From JAPUDS01 sp964536265 (GTDB lineage: Bacteria; Patescibacteriota; Saccharimonadia; Saccharimonadales; Saccharimonadaceae), in contig CAZHVV010000012.1 of the NCBI GenBank assembly GCA_964536265.1, positions 1-17,840 on the forward strand: a stretch of 17,840 bases of DNA, written 5' to 3'. Shown piece after piece: positions 15,892-17,840 of the stretch. The notes beneath the pieces were generated by a model that made no database searches, was not told the DNA's origin, and saw only the letters and a program-made list of their open reading frames with translations. Made by a program: the position numbers and the translations under genes. Position 1 is the first letter of the stretch. Each line of letters opens with the position of its first letter.

Positions 15892-16320
15892 ATGTTATTG
15901 GCAAATTCTCTCCATTGCCTTCAGAGATTGTCGCGTCACCCACTTGTGGTGGCGTCTCTTGTGATTGCGGCTGCCCTGTTTTTGACAATAATGCCAGTTG
16001 GAGCCGCATGTAATATGTCTGATTTAACGATTCAATCGGGCGCATCATGCGCACGTGGTACTGGTCAGCCGAGTCAACTTATTGGTGATGGTGGCGTCTT
16101 CAATCGAATCACAAGCATTCTACTCTTTATTGTCGGCGCTGTCGCAGTCATCATGCTCATCGTGGGTGGTATTCGCTACGTTATCTCCGGTGGCGATCAG
16201 ACACAAGTGACAGCAGCGAAAAATACCATTCTCTATGCGATTATCGGTATTGTTGTTGCAATCCTCGCCTATGCTCTAGTCAGTTTCGTCACGACATCCC
16301 TACTCTCAGGCGTTGGCTAG
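15892..16320 (+). CDS. VirB2/TrbC-like pilin paralogue 7 (predicted leaderless)
   Basis: 142 aa from ATG 15892. An upstream in-frame ATG (15874) is rejected because it lies between the -35 and -10 boxes. No ribosome site precedes 15892, in contrast to paralogues 4-6, and the expected transcription start coincides with the ATG. A hydrophobic signal segment ends near MPVGAA; the head has a cysteine pair (AACNMS and ASCARG). The loop is VGGIRYVISGGDQTQVTAAKNT and the second helix ILYAIIGIVVAILAYALV, the closest match to paralogue 6. It is an independent transcription unit between two hairpins, so its dosage can be set apart from the other six pilins. Confidence 0.83.
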   Translation: MLLANSLHCLQRLSRHPLVVASLVIAAALFLTIMPVGAACNMSDLTIQSGASCARGTGQPSQLIGDGGVFNRITSILLFIVGAVAVIMLIVGGIRYVISGGDQTQVTAAKNTILYAIIGIVVAILAYALVSFVTTSLLSGVG

Positions 16321-16336
16321 GTTTTTTGAATATAAC

Positions 16337-16357
16337 AAAACCCCGCACTAAGCGGGG
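16337..16357 (-). terminator. Terminator between pilin 7 and hsp20 (best oriented for hsp20)
   Basis: CCCCGC (16341-16346) pairs with GCGGGG (16352-16357) around a 5-base loop. On the minus strand the hairpin is followed by TTTTGTT, a fair T-tract for the Hsp20 gene; on the plus strand only CATTTGAT follows, so termination of the pilin transcript would be weaker. It probably works in both directions for these convergent genes. Confidence 0.8.
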
Positions 16358-16377
16358 CATTTGATATGTTCAGAGTT

Positions 16378-16842
16378 CTACAAGATTTCAATCTTGCGAG
16401 CTTGTTCTTGCTTCACCTTGGTAAAGCTGATTGTCAGAACGCCATCTTTTAGAACGGCTTCGACTTCATCTTCTTTGACTGCGGTTGGCAATGCCAAAGT
16501 ACGGCTGAATTCACCCCAGTAGCATTCTTGCATGTGCCACTGAAGAGCGTCCGAGTCGTCACCGCTCGAAAGAGTTCCTGAGATTGTCAGGATGCCGTCA
16601 GATATACTGACGTCCAAGTCTGACTTGTTAACACCAGCAGTGCGTGCTTTGACGACTAGCTTCTCTTGTGTCTCATACACATCGACTGCAAGTTGGCCAG
16701 GCATGGGTTCTTCTTCTTCCCAGCTTTCTTCTGCCACTACGGTTGCCGAGTCGTTTGCCGAAGGCGTGTCGTCGGTCAGAAATGCGGCTGCCAACTCATC
16801 TTCCATGAGCAGGTCATCGTTTTGCTTTTGTCCTCGTGCCAT
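16378..16842 (-). CDS. Hsp20 family small heat-shock protein
   Basis: 154 aa. Small heat-shock proteins are ATP-independent cytoplasmic holdases that bind unfolding proteins. The alpha-crystallin domain spans about residues 48-154: a LAVDVYETQEKLVVKA opening, a GILTISG strand, a WGEFSRTLALP segment and the hallmark DGVLTISFTK near the end, closing with the short ARKIEIL tail that contains the I-x-I motif used in oligomerisation. The first 47 residues are strongly acidic (EESWEEEEP) and not conserved in the family. It has a GGAGG ribosome site five to six bases before the ATG at 16842, its own promoter, and a terminator. It is a stand-alone gene convergent with pilin 7 and divergent from comF, so I see no reason to tie it to the secretion system. 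Confidence 0.93.
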   Translation of the reverse strand: MARGQKQNDDLLMEDELAAAFLTDDTPSANDSATVVAEESWEEEEPMPGQLAVDVYETQEKLVVKARTAGVNKSDLDVSISDGILTISGTLSSGDDSDALQWHMQECYWGEFSRTLALPTAVKEDEVEAVLKDGVLTISFTKVKQEQARKIEIL

Positions 16843-16884
16843 AGTTCCTCCACTTTCCTAAAGTATTCGACAGTTGTCTGACAT

Positions 16885-16914
16885 ATTATAGCCGAAACTA
16901 CCGACAATCTGCAA
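16885..16914 (-). promoter_or_regulatory. Promoter of hsp20
   Basis: On the minus strand, TTGCAG (16914-16909) and TATAAT (16890-16885) are separated by 18 bases; the predicted start near 16878 gives a 36-base leader. No CIRCE-type inverted repeat is visible in the leader or promoter. Confidence 0.65.
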
Positions 16915-16945
16915 TAATATGGGGTAGTTAAACGTAAAAACTACA

Positions 16946-17617
16946 ATGATAGATTACATTTTTGACACCCTTGCACCCCACTACTGTAGCGCTTGCGGTC
17001 AAAATGGCGTCATTTTGTGCAACAGTTGTGAAGAAAACATCATAAACGAACCATACGAAAGTTGCCTGCGATGTGCTCGTCCATGTTCGAATCGTGGCTT
17101 GTGTAAAGCTTGTGTACGTCTATTGCCATTTGACCAAGTATGGGCAGTTGGAGAGCGCAGGATTGAGTTAAAAGCTCTTTTGGATGGGTATAAGTTCCGT
17201 TCCGAGCGTGCTGCTGCCCCAACAATGGCGCGATTGCTTGACCGTACGCTGCCACTATTGCCGACAGAGGTCACAGTTGTCGGTATTCCGACCTCAGCGC
17301 GAACTATGCGGGTGCGTGGTTTTGATCATGTCGGGCTCATCGTGAAGGAATTCGCAAAGCTTCGTGGCTTGTCGGTCGCTACACCCCTTGTCCGCGAGAA
17401 CATGGCCACACTTCACTTTCTGGGCCTTACTGAACGGCAAACCCTTGCTCCAACCCTCTTTTCACTCCGACCCGGTAGTGTGCCGAAGACTGTGTTGCTT
17501 GTCGATGATATCCTGACCACAGGGACAACTCTCGGGGTAGCTGCTTCTCTGCTTCGGCAAGCCGGAGTTGAACAGTTGTATGGTGTGGTGATCGCCCGTC
17601 AGCCACTTGATATGTAG
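16946..17617 (+). CDS. comF: ComF family phosphoribosyltransferase-like protein
   Basis: 223 aa, typical family length. The N-terminal 55 residues form a double zinc-ribbon (CSACG, CNSC, CLRC and CKAC pairs). The rest is a type I phosphoribosyltransferase fold with the PRPP-binding loop VLLVDDILTTGTTL and an RVRGFDH segment, both typical of ComF/GntX proteins. ComF is needed for DNA uptake during natural transformation in several bacteria, though its exact reaction is unsettled and homologues occur in non-competent species. The start ATG at 16946 lacks a clear ribosome site, but a methionine followed by the hydrophobic IDYIF and then the first cysteine pair fits family starts. It stands alone after the hsp20 divergence, and a promoter could not be assigned with confidence. 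Confidence 0.93.
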   Translation: MIDYIFDTLAPHYCSACGQNGVILCNSCEENIINEPYESCLRCARPCSNRGLCKACVRLLPFDQVWAVGERRIELKALLDGYKFRSERAAAPTMARLLDRTLPLLPTEVTVVGIPTSARTMRVRGFDHVGLIVKEFAKLRGLSVATPLVRENMATLHFLGLTERQTLAPTLFSLRPGSVPKTVLLVDDILTTGTTLGVAASLLRQAGVEQLYGVVIARQPLDM

Positions 17618-17636
17618 TATTTCATGTAGCGTGGCC

Positions 17637-17665
17637 TTTAATTCTTAAACAACCTCTGTTAAAAT
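17637..17665 (+). promoter_or_regulatory. Promoter of the tRNA-Ser pair
   Basis: TTTAAT (17637-17642) and TAAAAT (17660-17665) with a 17-bp spacer and a TG extension one base before the -10 box. The predicted start near 17672 lies about 11 bases before the tRNA. Confidence 0.5.
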
Positions 17666-17682
17666 GAGGAAACGATTGCCAT

Positions 17683-17770
17683 GGAGAGGTGACCGAGTGG
17701 TTGATGGTAGCAGTCTTGAAAACTGCCGTGGGGCAACTCACCGCGAGTTCGAATCTCGCCCTCTCCGCCA
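17683..17770 (+). tRNA. tRNA-Ser (anticodon UGA)
   Basis: 88 bases. The acceptor stem pairs GGAGAGG (17683-17689) with CCTCTCC (17760-17766); discriminator G and an encoded CCA end follow. The anticodon stem GCAGT/ACTGC encloses CTTGAAA with anticodon TGA, a long variable arm typical of serine tRNAs follows, and the T-arm is GCGAG-TTCGAAT-CTCGC. It reads UCA and, by wobble, other UCN serine codons. Confidence 0.96.
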
Positions 17771-17796
17771 ATATGTTACAATTTGTAGCGTTAGAT

Positions 17797-17840
17797 GGAG
17801 GAGTACCCAAGTGGCTGAAGGGGACGGTTTGCTAAACCGT
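17797..17840 (+). tRNA. tRNA-Ser (anticodon GCU), truncated by the right edge
   Basis: Begins with GGAGGAG (17797) and shows the D-arm and a complete anticodon arm: ACGGT, loop TTGCTAA, ACCGT, giving anticodon GCT for AGC/AGU serine codons. The variable arm, T-arm and acceptor 3' strand lie beyond the window. Only 26 bases separate it from the preceding tRNA-Ser, so the two are probably co-transcribed. Confidence 0.9.

Noticed and set aside
16860..16945. CIRCE-type heat-shock operator, or a clear comF promoter, in the hsp20-comF gap
   Set aside because: No CIRCE inverted repeat is present, and plus-strand -35/-10 pairs with sensible spacing could not be found; only the hsp20 promoter is convincing.
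17622..17810. Small minus-strand open frame over the tRNA genes
   Set aside because: It is antisense to a complete tRNA-Ser and the start of a second one.

Overview
The window looks like a chromosomal segment of a Candidate Phyla Radiation bacterium, most likely Candidatus Saccharibacteria (TM7). This is inferred from the gene set and its organisation, not from a marker gene: a reduced type IV secretion system (T4SS) with a VirB4 split into two genes, a PrgI-type VirB3, a giant VirB6-like protein, a long tandem array of small VirB2-like pilins, very tight gene packing, and standard stop codons. No relaxase, integrase, transposase or CRISPR array is visible, so nothing marks it as an integrated conjugative element.

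Layout. (1) Positions 13129 down to 1, minus strand: a seven-gene operon-like run, in transcription order: a single-pass membrane protein of unknown function (329 aa); a VirB6-like polytopic protein (967 aa); a PrgI/VirB3-like protein (314 aa); a VirB4 N-terminal-like (TraC-type) protein (278 aa); the VirB4 ATPase (638 aa); a 1028-aa membrane-anchored protein ending in what I read as a VanY/M15-like peptidase domain; and a protein cut by the left edge (764 codons visible) with two tandem endonuclease/exonuclease/phosphatase (EEP) domains followed by a phage-tail-lysozyme-like domain. (2) Positions 13130-13294: an intergenic region with two divergent promoters, both with 17-bp spacers. (3) Positions 13295-16320, plus strand: seven consecutive paralogous VirB2/TrbC-like pilin genes, with additional promoters before the sixth and seventh and a strong terminator between those two. 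(4) Position 16378 onward: an Hsp20 small heat-shock protein (minus), a ComF-type phosphoribosyltransferase (plus), tRNA-Ser(UGA) and, at the right edge, a truncated tRNA-Ser(GCU).

How it may work together. VirB4 would power assembly, the PrgI and VirB6 proteins would form the membrane channel, and the pilins would build a surface filament or inner stalk. The two large extracytoplasmic proteins carry cell-wall-cutting domains (VanY-like and lysozyme-like), a role VirB1 plays in classical T4SSs, and one also carries two predicted nuclease/phosphodiesterase domains. This is a minimal, Gram-positive-style T4SS without visible VirB7-B11 or VirD4. Whether it moves DNA in, DNA out, effectors, or only attaches to a host cell cannot be decided from the sequence. 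The most unusual features are the EEP-EEP-lysozyme fusion, the divergent M15-like domain fused to a T4SS-operon protein, the seven-member pilin array with conserved cysteine pairs, and predicted leaderless or near-leaderless starts.
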